64,000 bases of DNA from an uncultured Oscillospiraceae bacterium (GCA_958448165.1 CAUDCW010000003.1:62001-126000); one strand, 5' to 3'. Positions 27,921-37,780 are shown, counted from the stretch's first letter. A program made the numbers and translations. Notes: generated by a model from the sequence alone, not told the origin.

Positions 27921-28970
27921 TTAGTTATCAAACAGAGTAGGCTGTGAAACAACCTCCACCCCGTCAAAATCATATCCAAGATGCTTGCACGCCGCCTTTG
28001 TTACGCATCTTCCTCTCGGCGTTCTGTTAAGGAAGCCAATCTGCATAAGATAAGGTTCATAAACATCCTCAATCGTTACTGCCTCTTCGCCGATAGCCGC
28101 CGCCAGAGTTTCAAGTCCGACAGGACCGCCCTTGTAGAATTTTATCATTGCCTCCAGCATACGCCTGTCGTTGGCGTCAAGTCCGAGTCCGTCAATTTCA
28201 AGCTTATCAAGAGCTGTTTTTGCCGACTGAGCGTCTATAACACCGTCGCTGATAACCTGAGCAAAATCACGCACACGCTTTAAAAGTCTGTTTGCAATTC
28301 TCGGTGTTCCTCTTGAACGTGAAGCAATCTCAAGCGCACCCTCCTCATCAATAGGCATATTTAAAATGCCTGCACTTCGCTTGACGATTCTTGATAGCTG
28401 TTCGGGAGTATATAGCTCAAGGCGCAATATAACGCCGAAACGGTCCCTTAACGGCGCTGTTAGCTGTCCTGCCCTTGTTGTTGCGCCGACAAGCGTAAAC
28501 TTCTGAAGCGGCAGATGATATGAAGCCGCCATCTGTCCTTTGCCGGTAACGATATCTATCGCAAAGTCCTCCATTGAGGGATATAATATCTCCTCAACAG
28601 AACGGGACAGACGGTGAATTTCGTCAATAAAGAGTACGTCACCCTCATTAAGACTTGTGAGAAGCGCCGCCAGATCGCCCGGCTTTTCAATAGCAGGCCC
28701 CGATGTTATCCTCAGATTTGTTCCAAGCTCGTTGGCGATTATTCCTGCAAGAGTAGTTTTTCCGAGTCCCGGAGGACCGTATAGTAAAACGTGGTCAAGA
28801 GCCTCTCCTCTTTGCAAAGCCGCCTGAATAAAGACGGACAAATTCTCTTTGACCTTCTCCTGCCCTATATACTCATCGAGTGATTGAGGTCTTAACGGGT
28901 TGTCGTCGCCGTTTAAATCGCACGGTATCTCCGAGGGGCTTAATATTCTGTTTTCGTAGTCCATTTCCAT
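27921..28970 (-). CDS. ruvB: Holliday junction branch migration ATPase RuvB
   Basis: This 349-aa AAA+ motor drives branch migration of Holliday junctions with RuvA. Walker A is GPPGLGKT (65-72), Walker B is [10 protein letters not shown], sensor I is VGATTRAG and the C-terminal winged helix ends in [10 protein letters not shown]. An internal ATG two codons in is an alternative start. It follows ruvA after 17 bases in the ruvC-ruvA-ruvB operon. Confidence 0.96.
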   Translation of the reverse strand: MEMDYENRILSPSEIPCDLNGDDNPLRPQSLDEYIGQEKVKENLSVFIQAALQRGEALDHVLLYGPPGLGKTTLAGIIANELGTNLRITSGPAIEKPGDLAALLTSLNEGDVLFIDEIHRLSRSVEEILYPSMEDFAIDIVTGKGQMAASYHLPLQKFTLVGATTRAGQLTAPLRDRFGVILRLELYTPEQLSRIVKRSAGILNMPIDEEGALEIASRSRGTPRIANRLLKRVRDFAQVISDGVIDAQSAKTALDKLEIDGLGLDANDRRMLEAMIKFYKGGPVGLETLAAAIGEEAVTIEDVYEPYLMQIGFLNRTPRGRCVTKAACKHLGYDFDGVEVVSQPTLFDN

Positions 28971-28987
28971 TTATGTTTCCTCCGAAT

Positions 28988-29593
28988 TTATCGAGCCGCC
29001 ATTTCCCTGAGCACTGCCGAAATCAAATCCTCTACACTTTTGCCTGAATCAAGCTTTGAGAGTATCGGCATAACCTCACTGCTGTCATAGCCGAGCACTG
29101 CAAGAGCTTCAACAGCTTTCTGAGTGTTGCCGAAAGACACCTGCGCAGCCGCACCGTTCACAGCTTGTGTATCAGCACCCGATGTATCAAACACCTTAAG
29201 CTTATCCTTAAGCTCCAGAATAATCCTCTGAGCAAGCTTCAAGCCGACGCCGTTGGCTCTTGTTATTGACTTGCTGTCGGAGGAGGCTATCGCAATTGCG
29301 AGCTGTTCGGGCGAAAGCTCCGAAAGGATTGAAATTGCCGCCTTTGGACCGACCTTGCTGACGCTTGTCAAAAGCTTGAAGCAGGAAAGCTCTGATGTTG
29401 AAATAAAGCCGTAAAGCTCCGCCGCATCCTCACGCACAACAAGCTGAGTGTAAAGCATTGCTTCTCCGCTGAGCTTCGGCAATTGTCTTTGGGTATTCAT
29501 TGATGTAAAGCATTTGTACCCGACACCGGCACATTCAATGACAACGAATGTCGGCTCAGTATGAATCAAATTTCCTCTTATACTGTATATCAT
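28988..29593 (-). CDS. ruvA: Holliday junction DNA-binding protein RuvA
   Basis: This 201-aa protein binds four-way DNA junctions and positions RuvB. It has the N-terminal OB fold starting MIYSIRGNL, paired helix-hairpin-helix motifs (VGPKAAISIL and NGVGLKLAQRIILELKDK) and a flexible linker to the C-terminal RuvB-binding domain (ALAVLGYDSSEV). The ATG at 29593 is chosen; a TTG four codons upstream lies one base from AAGGAG and is too close. Confidence 0.94.
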   Translation of the reverse strand: MIYSIRGNLIHTEPTFVVIECAGVGYKCFTSMNTQRQLPKLSGEAMLYTQLVVREDAAELYGFISTSELSCFKLLTSVSKVGPKAAISILSELSPEQLAIAIASSDSKSITRANGVGLKLAQRIILELKDKLKVFDTSGADTQAVNGAAAQVSFGNTQKAVEALAVLGYDSSEVMPILSKLDSGKSVEDLISAVLREMAAR

Positions 29594-29633
29594 TGATAAA
29601 TACAAACTCCTTTGTTAAAAACAAATCGGCATT

Positions 29634-30155
29634 TCATTGCTGTTGATTCCTTTTAAAAATCATAGCCTTAAGATTTGTTCCTGCCGCCTGAGTATGGGTT
29701 ATCGCCATTGCAAGAGCATCCGCCGTGTCGTCGGGTTTCGGAACTTCTTTAAGCTTCAACAGCCGTCTTGTCATCTCCATAATCTGCGGCTTTTTCGCCT
29801 GACCGTAGCCTGTTACAGCCATTTTCACCTGAAGCGGAGTATATTCAAAAACAGGCACATTGTTTTTTTGCGCCGCAAGAAGTATAACTCCCCTTGCCTG
29901 AGCAACATTAATTGCTGTTTTCTGATTGTTCTGAAAATACAGCTTTTCAATCGCCATAGCGTCGGGCTTTGCCTGCTTGATTATCAGGTCAAGCTCATCG
30001 TAGATATGCTCCAGCCGCAGGTTGAAGTTCACTCCCGCATCGGTTGTAACTGCACCAAAGCCAAGTGGAGCATAATTTACGCCGTTAAAGCTTATGACGC
30101 CCCAGCCGACTATTGCATATCCGGGATCGATCCCCAAAACAACCAAAAAACTCAT
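29634..30155 (-). CDS. ruvC: Holliday junction resolvase RuvC
   Basis: This 173-aa endonuclease cuts Holliday junctions. The acidic residues Asp10 (LGIDPG), Glu70 or so (AIEKLYF) and the C-terminal pair in DDTADALAMA are present. It is the first gene of the ruvCAB operon. The ribosome site GGCGGAAGG is close to the ATG, so the start may be slightly misplaced. Confidence 0.94.
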   Translation of the reverse strand: MSFLVVLGIDPGYAIVGWGVISFNGVNYAPLGFGAVTTDAGVNFNLRLEHIYDELDLIIKQAKPDAMAIEKLYFQNNQKTAINVAQARGVILLAAQKNNVPVFEYTPLQVKMAVTGYGQAKKPQIMEMTRRLLKLKEVPKPDDTADALAMAITHTQAAGTNLKAMIFKRNQQQ

Positions 30156-30263
30156 CCTTCCGCCATATTACACTTAATCTATCATAAGATTATATCACAC
30201 ATATCAGATTCGGGCAAGAATCACAGAGAGAATATTCAAAATTTTTATATATGAAATTATATA

Positions 30264-30294
30264 GGAAAACGGCTGCGCAAATGCACGCAGCCGT
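30264..30294 (-). terminator. Terminator of the SCP2-domain gene
   Basis: A 9-bp GC-rich stem (ACGGCTGCG / CGCAGCCGT) is followed on the minus strand by TTTTCC. It ends the transcript that holds the SCP2 gene and the NRPS-like remnant. Confidence 0.8.
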
Positions 30295-30307
30295 AATAAT
30301 GTTATTA

Positions 30308-30640
30308 TCAATAACTTTTATCTTTGATAAGTCTTTGAATTTCAAGCGCCTTGCCAAGGTCGCCCTCAATTTTAAGCTTTCCGAGTGTAAAAGCAAGTAC
30401 GGGATCAAGCTTGCCGTGAACGATTTTTAAGAAAACCTTTGAATCAACAATAAACAAAACATCTCTATCATTGTAATCATACGGTTCAACTCTCAGCACG
30501 CCGTTGTCAAGCTCCGCATAAAAAATACCCTCGCCCTCACCTGTCAGATTTACCTGCAGAGCAAGATGTCCTTTATAATCGCTTACGTCAGCTTTCATAA
30601 AGTTATCCCTTACCTCAGCAAATATCTCCTGATAAGTCAT
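30308..30640 (-). CDS. SCP2-like lipid-binding domain protein
   Basis: This 110-aa protein resembles the SCP2 sterol/lipid-carrier fold: a central strand pattern ending in IVDSKVFLKIVHGKLDPV and the LGKLKIEGDLGKALEI segment typical of the family's hydrophobic tunnel. It stands alone, without a catalytic domain. It lies 21 bases downstream of the adenylation-domain remnant, suggesting it once worked with that pathway, perhaps by carrying an acyl substrate. That role is inferred. Confidence 0.7.
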   Translation of the reverse strand: MTYQEIFAEVRDNFMKADVSDYKGHLALQVNLTGEGEGIFYAELDNGVLRVEPYDYNDRDVLFIVDSKVFLKIVHGKLDPVLAFTLGKLKIEGDLGKALEIQRLIKDKSY

Positions 30641-30661
30641 AATAAGCCCTCCGATGCAAAA

Positions 30662-31814
30662 TTAATATTTGCGTTTGATTTTACCTGAAGCGGTTTTTTT
30701 AAACTCCTCATCTCTTATTATAACCTTTATTATTCTTTTGTAAAGGGGCAAATCTTCATTTATTTGCGCAACCTTAGCCTTTACTACCGCTTCAACGTCG
30801 CTTATCTGCATTGCCGCAACAACATCGGCGTTCGGATACATCTCAAAAACAATTACGCCGTTTTCGGCATAAACCATCAGTTCCTTTGCAAGCAGCCAGC
30901 CGCTGAAGCAGTATGCGTGATGAATAGGAAGAACCGTAAGAGAAACCGTGCCCTCGCTCTCACCCATATCCATACAGGTTGCATTGTCTGCAAGGCTTTT
31001 GTGGCTGAGCATAACACCCTTGCTTTTGCCTGTTGTGCCGGAAGTAAAGAGGATAGAGCACATTTTTCCGGGTCAATATCCGTGTGGAATTCACCCTCGT
31101 TGCTTACGCCGTCATTGACTGCGGCACGCAGGTTCGGGTTGCCGCTTTCCTCTCTCTGCTGCTGCAAACGCAGCTGACCCTGAATGTCGTATATATAGGT
31201 TCGGAGGATTCGATAACCTCTTTCAAGTATGCTCTGTCACGGTTGAGAGCTTTAGAATTAGCTTCGTACTTAAGATCCTTTTCAAGCTGCTCTATGTAGG
31301 AAACAAGCGGCTTCGGATAGTCATAGCCGTACATTTTGTGGCAGTAGATTGTAATAACATCCTTGAAGAAAAGCACGATAGACTGTGCGTCCATTGTCAT
31401 ATGGTCAACAAGGAGATAAATACCCTTATAGCCGTCAGGCTTTGAAATCATTACAACCTTATTCATAGGTGAGTCGAAACGCTCAAACGGCACTCTTGAC
31501 CACTTTTTCATCTCGTTTTCGGCGTCCTCAAATTTCCAGTGTGAAAACTCGAAGTAAGGAATATCCCTTTCCTCGTGTGGAACAACATACTGCATAACCT
31601 CGCCGTTTTCGTCCCGGCAAAAACGCAGTCGCATTGATTCATAGCGGTCATAAACCTCGTAAATGCTCTGCTTAAGCACACCGAAGTCAATATCCGCTTC
31701 AATGGTAAGGCTTGTAGCAATGTTCAGCACCTGCTTCATCGGACAGTACTGAATTGTAAAATAATGCATTTTCTGTGATGCAGTCAATGGATGAAGCTTT
31801 CTTTCACTACTCAT
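30662..31814 (-). pseudogene. Decayed NRPS-like condensation and adenylation domains
   Basis: From 31814 the frame encodes the N-terminal half of a condensation domain for about 215 residues; the HHxxxDG motif reads VDHMTMDA. A frameshift near 31190 follows, and the correct phase continues in another frame (QQREESGNPNLRAA). The sequence then jumps to an adenylation domain (EGEFHTDIDPEK). A second shift leads into the ATG at 31063 with core motif A3 TSGTTGKSKG. About 40 residues later the sequence skips some 250 residues to the A10 region GKIKRKY at the C-terminus. Three separate lesions show that this assembly-line locus is dead. Confidence 0.8.
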
Positions 31815-31839
31815 TTTTTAATCTCCATAAACCTTTCAA

Positions 31840-31911
31840 TTAATTTGCATATTTCTCTATAAATCTTGAAACAGCAGCTTCATAAGCCGCAGGATTCACA
31901 TAATAAGACTA
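31840..31911 (-). pseudogene. Tail of a lost gene upstream of the NRPS-like remnant
   Basis: A minus-strand frame ending at TAA (31840) encodes about 20 residues (SYYVNPAAYEAAVSRFIE at its core) just before the condensation remnant. It is probably the end of another gene of the same pathway. Confidence 0.35.
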
Positions 31912-31954
31912 TGGTACTGCTTTTTCGTTGATTTTTTTTACTCATTATTTTCTA

Positions 31955-31983
31955 TTGACAAGGCTAAAAGGCTTTAATAGAAT
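31955..31983 (+). promoter_or_regulatory. Promoter of the ABC exporter operon
   Basis: The -35 TTGACA (31955-31960) and -10 TAGAAT (31978-31983) are spaced 17 bases apart, about 30 bases upstream of the ATPase start. Confidence 0.75.
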
Positions 31984-32012
31984 GTATTTATAAGAAATAC
32001 GGAGGATTAATT

Positions 32013-32726
32013 ATGCTGAAAATTGAGCACTTAACAAAAACCTATGGTGACAAAAAAGCGGTTGATGACCTGTCGCTGCACATTAAGCCCGGTGAAATCT
32101 ACGGCTTTATCGGCCATAACGGAGCCGGAAAGACAACAACGATAAAATCCTGCTGCGGCATTCTGAGTTTTGACGGCGGCGAAATTTATGTTGACGGCAC
32201 ATCTATCAAAACCAATCCGATTGAGTGTAAGTCAAAAATAGCCTATATCCCGGATAACCCCGATTTGTATGAATTTATGACCGGAATTCAGTACTTGAAT
32301 TTTGTAGCCGACATTTTCGGCGTGAGCGCTGAGGACCGTCAGAGCAGAATTCACAAATATGCCGATGCATTTGAGATTACCAAAGACCTTGCTCAGCCTG
32401 TGAGCGCATATTCTCACGGTATGAAGCAAAAGCTCGCCATCATTTCTGCGCTTATACATAATCCGAAGCTTGTTATTATGGACGAGCCGTTTGTCGGACT
32501 TGACCCGAAAGCTTCTCACCTGTTAAAAGGATATATGCGTGACATTTGCGACAACGGCGGTGCGATTTTCTTCTCAACCCATGTTCTTGAGGTCGCCGAA
32601 AAGCTCTGCGACAAGGTGGCAATTATAAAAGGCGGAAAGCTTATAAAGTCCGGCTCAATGGAAGAGGTTAAGGGCGATGACTCGCTTGAAGATGTATTTC
32701 TTGAATTGGAGGACGAAAAATGCTGA
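32013..32726 (+). CDS. ABC transporter ATP-binding protein
   Basis: This 237-aa exporter ATPase has Walker A GHNGAGKTT near residue 35, a signature replaced by YSHGMKQKLA (histidine and methionine in the LSGGQ place) near 133 and Walker B LVIMDEPFVGLD near 152. The degenerate signature is common in ABC-2 exporter ATPases of Clostridia. GGAGG precedes the ATG. Its stop overlaps the start of the permease gene, so they form one transporter. Confidence 0.9.
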   Translation: MLKIEHLTKTYGDKKAVDDLSLHIKPGEIYGFIGHNGAGKTTTIKSCCGILSFDGGEIYVDGTSIKTNPIECKSKIAYIPDNPDLYEFMTGIQYLNFVADIFGVSAEDRQSRIHKYADAFEITKDLAQPVSAYSHGMKQKLAIISALIHNPKLVIMDEPFVGLDPKASHLLKGYMRDICDNGGAIFFSTHVLEVAEKLCDKVAIIKGGKLIKSGSMEEVKGDDSLEDVFLELEDEKC

Positions 32727-34312
32727 AAACATTACTGAAAAAAGAGCTTTTGGGTCTGTTTGCTTCTGTCACGCAAAACAAGAAAACCAAAGAGCGCCGC
32801 AGTATCGGCGCTATCGTAGGATATTGCATTTTATTTGTCGTACTTTTCGTTATGCTCGGCTCTATTATTTCGGTTTTCAGCGGTATGCTTTGCTTCAGGC
32901 TGGTTCAAAACGGCGACGACTGGCTCTATTTCGCACTGATCGGACTTCTGTCAATATTTTTGGGCGTATTCGGCAGCGTTTTTTCAACATATTCAAGCTT
33001 ATACCGTGCAAAGGACAACGAACAGCTGCTTGCAATGCCGATCCCGCCGTCAAAGATATTATTTGCCAGAATGCTTGCCGTCTGGCTTATGGGATTTTTG
33101 TTTGAGGCAGTCGTCTTTGTACCGTCACTTATCATCTATTGGATAGCCGCACCGCAGACTGCAGCGTCGGTAATTTTCTCTTTGCTTGTAATGCTTCTGA
33201 TATCATTCTTTATCCTGACGTTGTCATGCATACTCGGCTGGGTAGTGGCTCTGATTGCCTCAAAGCTCAAGCACAAAAACATTATCACTGTTATAATCTC
33301 TCTTGGATTTTTAGCTGCGTATTACTATTTCTACTCTCAGGCATACACCCTGATTGAATCACTTGTAAATAACAGCAAGGTTATCGGTGACGCAATAAAA
33401 TCAACACTTTTTCCGATATATCATCTCGGACTGGCCGCAACCGAAAATCCGGTTTCTATGCTTATAACAGCTGCAATAGTAGTTCCACTGTTCGCCTTGG
33501 TTTATTGGGTTTTATCACACAGCTTTTTGAAAATAACAACCGCCAACAAAGGAACAGCAAAAGTAAAATACAAAGAAAGACAGTTGACACGCAGCAGCAT
33601 GAGCAGAGCATTGCTGCGCAAGGAATTCAAGCGTTTTACCGGCAGTGCTACATATATGCTAAACTGCGGCTTAGGCAGTGTGTTTATTCTTGTAGCCGTA
33701 GTGTATATGATTTTCAACAGAAATAATATTAACAGCATTTTCGAGATTAATCCCTTTTTAAACAGTTTAAAGGCACTTGCAGCCGGTGTAATAATTTCAT
33801 TTATTGCTTCGATGAACGACATTACGGCTCCATCGATTTCTCTTGAGGGAAAAAACATATGGATTTTACAGTCAATGCCAGTTCCTGCATGGCAGGTTCT
33901 TGTGGCAAAGTTGAAGCTTCATATGTATGTATCGGCAATACCTGCACTCATATTTGCAATATGCGTTGACATTGTGTTTACACCGGATATCGTGTCTGCA
34001 ATTGTGCTGCCGGTTTTCTCTGTTTTGTTTGTTTTGTTCACCGCCTGCTTAGGCTTGATGCTGAACTTAAAAATGCCGAATATCAACTTTACAAACGAAA
34101 CGGCGGCTGTAAAGCAGAACATCGGCGTAATTCTTACAATGTTCATCGGCTGGGCATCGGTTGTTGTTCTGGCACTTCCTTATATGCTTGTAGCTTTGTT
34201 TATACCTGCCTGGCTTTATCTGCTCATCTGCACAATTATTGTTGCCGCTGTATCGGGACTGATGCTTCACTGGCTGAAAAAGAAGGGCACAAGAATTTTT
34301 GAAAATTTATAA
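32720..34312 (+). CDS. ABC-2 type permease
   Basis: This 530-aa membrane protein has about 12 hydrophobic helices in two blocks (roughly 30-270 and 310-525), with a cytoplasmic linker KERQLTRSSMSRALLRKEFK near 285. It overlaps the ATPase gene by seven bases, so it is the membrane part of that exporter. The large two-block form resembles YhgE/YbhR-unlike clostridial permeases of unknown substrate. A flavin reductase gene follows after 12 bases. Confidence 0.82.
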   Translation: MLKTLLKKELLGLFASVTQNKKTKERRSIGAIVGYCILFVVLFVMLGSIISVFSGMLCFRLVQNGDDWLYFALIGLLSIFLGVFGSVFSTYSSLYRAKDNEQLLAMPIPPSKILFARMLAVWLMGFLFEAVVFVPSLIIYWIAAPQTAASVIFSLLVMLLISFFILTLSCILGWVVALIASKLKHKNIITVIISLGFLAAYYYFYSQAYTLIESLVNNSKVIGDAIKSTLFPIYHLGLAATENPVSMLITAAIVVPLFALVYWVLSHSFLKITTANKGTAKVKYKERQLTRSSMSRALLRKEFKRFTGSATYMLNCGLGSVFILVAVVYMIFNRNNINSIFEINPFLNSLKALAAGVIISFIASMNDITAPSISLEGKNIWILQSMPVPAWQVLVAKLKLHMYVSAIPALIFAICVDIVFTPDIVSAIVLPVFSVLFVLFTACLGLMLNLKMPNINFTNETAAVKQNIGVILTMFIGWASVVVLALPYMLVALFIPAWLYLLICTIIVAAVSGLMLHWLKKKGTRIFENL

Positions 34313-34324
34313 TCGGAGAAAAAT

Positions 34325-34906
34325 ATGAAATTCTGTATAATTATGGGCAGTCCAAGACTTGCCGGCAACACAGCGGAGCTTTGCAAGCCTTTTATTGCCG
34401 AGCTTGAAGAAAATAACGCAGAAGTAAAATATATCACACTCGCTGACAAAAGCATTAAGCCTTGCAAGGGCTGTTATGCCTGTCAGGACATTGACGGCGA
34501 ATACGGCTGTGTTCAGAAGGACGATATGCAATCCGTTGTCGATGAAATAATCAAGTCCGACTGCATTGTGCTTGCAACACCGATTTATTCCTGGTATTGC
34601 GCCGCAGATATGAAATCGCTTCTTGACCGTCATTACGGACTAAACAAATATTACGGAAGTGCCGACGGCTCTTTATGGGCAGGCAAAAGCCTTGCCTTGC
34701 TGCTCACACACGGATATGACCGTGAATACGCAACCGAGCCTTTTGTAATGGGTATAAAGCGGCTGTGTATTCATTCAAACCTCAATTACCTCGGTATGTA
34801 CTCAGTGCAGGACGAGGACAATCTTGCGTCCTTTCAGACAGAGGAAGCAATAAGCGGCGCAAGAGAATTTGCGCGCTCACTTATAAAAGATATGAATAAA
34901 GAATGA
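34325..34906 (+). CDS. Flavodoxin-fold NAD(P)H-dependent FMN reductase
   Basis: This 193-aa protein of the NADPH-dependent FMN reductase/iron-sulfur flavoprotein group has an FMN phosphate loop GSPRLAGNTAEL at 9-20, a CKGCYAC cysteine cluster near 48 and the ATPIYSWYCAAD flavin-binding loop near 86. It likely reduces quinones, nitro compounds or metals with flavin. It may be cotranscribed with the ABC exporter upstream. Confidence 0.85.
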   Translation: MKFCIIMGSPRLAGNTAELCKPFIAELEENNAEVKYITLADKSIKPCKGCYACQDIDGEYGCVQKDDMQSVVDEIIKSDCIVLATPIYSWYCAADMKSLLDRHYGLNKYYGSADGSLWAGKSLALLLTHGYDREYATEPFVMGIKRLCIHSNLNYLGMYSVQDEDNLASFQTEEAISGAREFARSLIKDMNKE

Positions 34907-34978
34907 TAACCGTCAGAATGTTTTACGGCAAGAAAAGTCGAATTATTTCTTTCACGCCTTGATAAAATGTAGTCAAAA

Positions 34979-35158
34979 ATGAATTTCAAAAAATGCGTCT
35001 GTGCAGGTGATGCCGTGTTTGTTCCGGCAGGCACATGGCACAACATAATAAATACCGACTGCTGTCCGCTCAAGCTATACTCAATATACGCTCCGCCCAA
35101 GCATCCGCACGGGACAGTCCACAGGACAAAAGCAATCGCTGAGGCTTCGGAGGATTAA
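34979..35158 (+). pseudogene. Cupin-domain remnant
   Basis: A 59-codon frame matches the C-terminal half of a small cupin: the motif DAVFVPAGTWHNIINT contains the second cupin histidine, followed by LYSIYAPPKHPHGTVH. The N-terminal cupin motif with three metal ligands is missing. No ribosome site precedes the ATG at 34979, so this is most likely a truncated gene. Confidence 0.65.
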
Positions 35159-35192
35159 ATCACAAAACTGTTATAAAACACAATAATTTACC

Positions 35193-35220
35193 GCCCACGG
35201 ATCAATTTCGTGGGCTTTTT
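35193..35220 (+). terminator. Terminator after the cupin remnant
   Basis: A 7-bp stem (GCCCACG / CGTGGGC) is followed by TTTTT. A second inverted repeat (CAGCTCCCTT / AAGGGAGCTG, 35221-35253) follows at once but has no T-run. Confidence 0.75.
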
Positions 35221-35259
35221 CAGCTCCCTTAACTCTGAGCGTCAAGGGAGCTGAAACAA

Positions 35260-35547
35260 TTATTTACATTCATCCTTGTCGCACATATCATCGTGCTTCT
35301 TATTTTTCTTTTCCGGTTTTTCTTTCTTGCTGTTCGCCGCACATTTATTGCAAATATCAAATTCAGGATTAAATGCATAGAAATTTTTGCTGTCAAGATT
35401 ATCTGTAGCAATTCTTAATCCCTCGCCGAATCGCTGATAATGAACTACCTCACGGGCACGCAAAAATCTTATCGGGTCTGCGACATCTCTGTCATCACAG
35501 AACCTGAGAATGTTGTCATAGGTTGTGCGTGCTTTTTGCTCCGGTGC
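35260..35547 (-). pseudogene. C-terminal part of a CotJC/Mn-catalase-like gene
   Basis: The minus-strand frame carries the end of a manganese-catalase-type spore coat protein (CotJC family): EQKARTTYDNILRF followed by RAREVVHYQRFGE, which holds the Glu/His metal ligands of the second helix pair, then a variable lysine-rich tail. Homology begins exactly at the GAG codon at 35539-35541. Upstream the frame continues into unrelated sequence and stops. The matching preceding part of the gene is at 44247-44465. Confidence 0.8.
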
Positions 35548-35615
35548 ATACTTAAAATCGGGGTAAAATAATACCTCCCGTAATTATTATAATACGCATT
35601 GTCATTGCAATATAC

Positions 35616-37181
35616 TTATATATTCCATAAAATATCAATTTTTCTATCTAGCTTGCAACCGGAAATATAAATTTTATCTATCATTTTTTCAACAAGAGAG
35701 GGAGATAAATCTGTAATCTCAAGACACTCTTGTAGTATATCCTCAACATTTTTTGATTTTTCTTTCTCGTATTCTATTTGAGAAATATTATTCATTATTC
35801 TTGTTTTATCATTTAAAAGTTTTTGAGCTTCTATTGAAAATTGATTTGATAAATCTAAAAATTGTTCTTCGCTAATAATATTTCTGAGCTTGTCGATATA
35901 AATATTTTTAATGACTAAACTATTTTCAGCAATTTTTGACTCAACCGAAGATAATTCCCGTTCTGCTTTTTTTAATTTATCTTCAAGAAGAGAACGCAGT
36001 TTAATTTGATTGAATTGCTGCTTATCAAAATATTTATCTTTAATCTTGTTAAGTTCATTTAAGACTATTTTTTTCAGTGTACTCTCAAACACAGTAACTC
36101 CCCGACATTCATTAGTATCATAAAGCTTTGTCGAACAGCGATAATATCGTATTTTTCGTTTATATGCTACTCTACATACGCTATTACAATATTTGCAATA
36201 AACTTTTCGTGAAAAAATATGTTGAGAATTATATCCCGTTTGTTTCTTAGTTGATTGTTCTGTCGCTTTTGATAAACACTCATTTCTGACTCTTGACCAA
36301 GTGCCGTAGTCGATAATAGGTTCATGCGTGTTTTCAACTCTAATCCAATGTTCTTTAGGCGACGGTACAGACCGATGTGATTTATAAGTAGGATTGTAGG
36401 TTCTCGCCTGTACGAGATTTCCGATATACACTTCATTATTAAGTATATTTGTTATGGTACTATATCTCCATAAATGACTGGAACCTTTGTGTGAAAGCCC
36501 AATCTTGACTCCACGCTGTAGTTTACTGTGCGATGGATTTGGAATTCCTCGTTCATTGAGAATTCTTGCTATTTTCGTTTTACCGTTCCCCTCGAGATAA
36601 AGCTCAAAAATCTCTTTGACTATTTTTGCTTCATCATCATTAATTATTAGCTTGCCTTTGTTATTTGGATCTTTATCGTACCCATAAGGAGGCATTGAAC
36701 CAATAAAAAAGCCTGCCTTCATTCTTGCAGTTAACGCAGCTTTAATACTGTCGGACATATCCTCTAAATACCATTCATTTACAAGCCCGTTAATTTGCCT
36801 TGCTTTTTTGTTTTGACGAACGTCGGTATCAACATTATCTACAATACTGACAAATCTTATGCCCCAAACAAGGAAAAGTCCATTAATATATTTTTCGACA
36901 AGCTCCAGTTCTCGTGTAAATCGTGATTGAGTTTTGCAAAGAACAATATCAAATTTCTTTTTTTTTGCATCTCGGATAAGTTCGCAAAAGGCCGGCCTGT
37001 TCCTATCAGAACCGGAATAATCATCATCAGAATATATTTTGCATATTATCCAATTTTTATTTTTAGCATAGTCTGCCAACATTAGTTTTTGGTTAACAAT
37101 ACTTTCACTATCATCCTCCTTAAACTTTTTATCTCTGTCCTCCTGAGAAAGTCGGCAATAAATCGCAACCCGATTGTTCAT
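35616..37181 (-). CDS. Large serine recombinase
   Basis: This 521-aa site-specific recombinase has an N-terminal resolvase domain with the nucleophile serine in YCRLSQED (about residue 11), a conserved Arg in QSRFTRE, a recombinase DNA-binding domain (about 150-270), a zinc ribbon with cysteines in VYCKYCNSVC and the later RCSTK, and a C-terminal coiled coil (about 375-465). The ATG at 37181 has AAGGAGG six bases upstream; a longer reading lacks a site. All parts look intact, so it may still act. It lies at the border of the segment that splits the cotJC-like gene, which fits an integrase beside its attachment site. Confidence 0.9.
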   Translation of the reverse strand: MNNRVAIYCRLSQEDRDKKFKEDDSESIVNQKLMLADYAKNKNWIICKIYSDDDYSGSDRNRPAFCELIRDAKKKKFDIVLCKTQSRFTRELELVEKYINGLFLVWGIRFVSIVDNVDTDVRQNKKARQINGLVNEWYLEDMSDSIKAALTARMKAGFFIGSMPPYGYDKDPNNKGKLIINDDEAKIVKEIFELYLEGNGKTKIARILNERGIPNPSHSKLQRGVKIGLSHKGSSHLWRYSTITNILNNEVYIGNLVQARTYNPTYKSHRSVPSPKEHWIRVENTHEPIIDYGTWSRVRNECLSKATEQSTKKQTGYNSQHIFSRKVYCKYCNSVCRVAYKRKIRYYRCSTKLYDTNECRGVTVFESTLKKIVLNELNKIKDKYFDKQQFNQIKLRSLLEDKLKKAERELSSVESKIAENSLVIKNIYIDKLRNIISEEQFLDLSNQFSIEAQKLLNDKTRIMNNISQIEYEKEKSKNVEDILQECLEITDLSPSLVEKMIDKIYISGCKLDRKIDILWNI

Positions 37182-37254
37182 GGCAATCCTCCTTATAACC
37201 GGAAAATCACAAAAAACGAAATGCTGTATTAACTTGCAAATTAATTTAATTTTT

Positions 37255-37407
37255 CTAATTTTTCTTTTCAATATTGTTGATTAATTTTATTTCGATATTT
37301 TTATTAGCCTTTAACTCACACACTGTGTATTCAAAAAATTTTTCATTAAATGCTTTCTTTATTTCCTCTTGGTTTTTACCTTTGAATATATTCATTATCT
37401 CAATCAT
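37255..37407 (-). CDS. Small protein upstream of the serine recombinase
   Basis: This 50-aa protein starts at ATG 37407, preceded by GGAGGTAATGTT. It is charged, without a membrane helix or a known motif (MIEIMNIFKGKNQEEI at its start). It is 73 bases upstream of the recombinase on the same strand. Small genes in this place can encode directionality factors, but nothing in the sequence proves it. Confidence 0.5.
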   Translation of the reverse strand: MIEIMNIFKGKNQEEIKKAFNEKFFEYTVCELKANKNIEIKLINNIEKKN

Positions 37408-37780
37408 AACATTACCTCCGTTACTACTTTGTATGTTGTTGTATAAATAAAGTTGCAAGTACATTTTTGAATAAAAATACTCCCTTCCAAGCACATCTCT
37501 GACTTGGATAGGGGTTAAGCTGTTATCTTAACTTTCTTAATTCCATTTCACTGCATTACCGTAGTACGGACAATATGGCTCATAATTTCCGTATTCGCCA
37601 ATTGAAGTTCTTCGGGTTTCTCACTTTCGTATGCACTCACCCACTTGTGTAACAACGGTTGAATTTATATACAAAAAGGACAGCGCTCTTAACCGTTTGC
37701 AATAAAGAAGGATTGCAAGCTTTCGCCTGAGCTTATACGTTCGGCAAATTGGTTTAAGGTAACTGTCCTTGAAATTTCAA
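37408..37780. other. Gap with coding remnants left of the amidohydrolase unit
   Basis: Two minus-strand fragments read like ends of lost genes: 37548-37661 (core SAYESEKPEELQLANTEIM) and 37689-37782 (core TVTLNQFAERISSGESLQ, ending at TAA). Neither has a start with a ribosome site. I do not recognise the families. The 37408-37500 part is AT-rich and should hold the promoter for the recombinase pair. Confidence 0.4.

Noticed and set aside
35221..35253. Inverted repeat CAGCTCCCTT / AAGGGAGCTG as a second terminator
   Set aside because: No T-run follows on either strand; it may be only a local hairpin.
37660..37775. A possible structured RNA closed by AAGGACAG / CTGTCCTT
   Set aside because: The minus strand of the same bases reads as a protein tail (QFAERISSGES region), the pairing arms are far apart, and no riboswitch core is recognisable.
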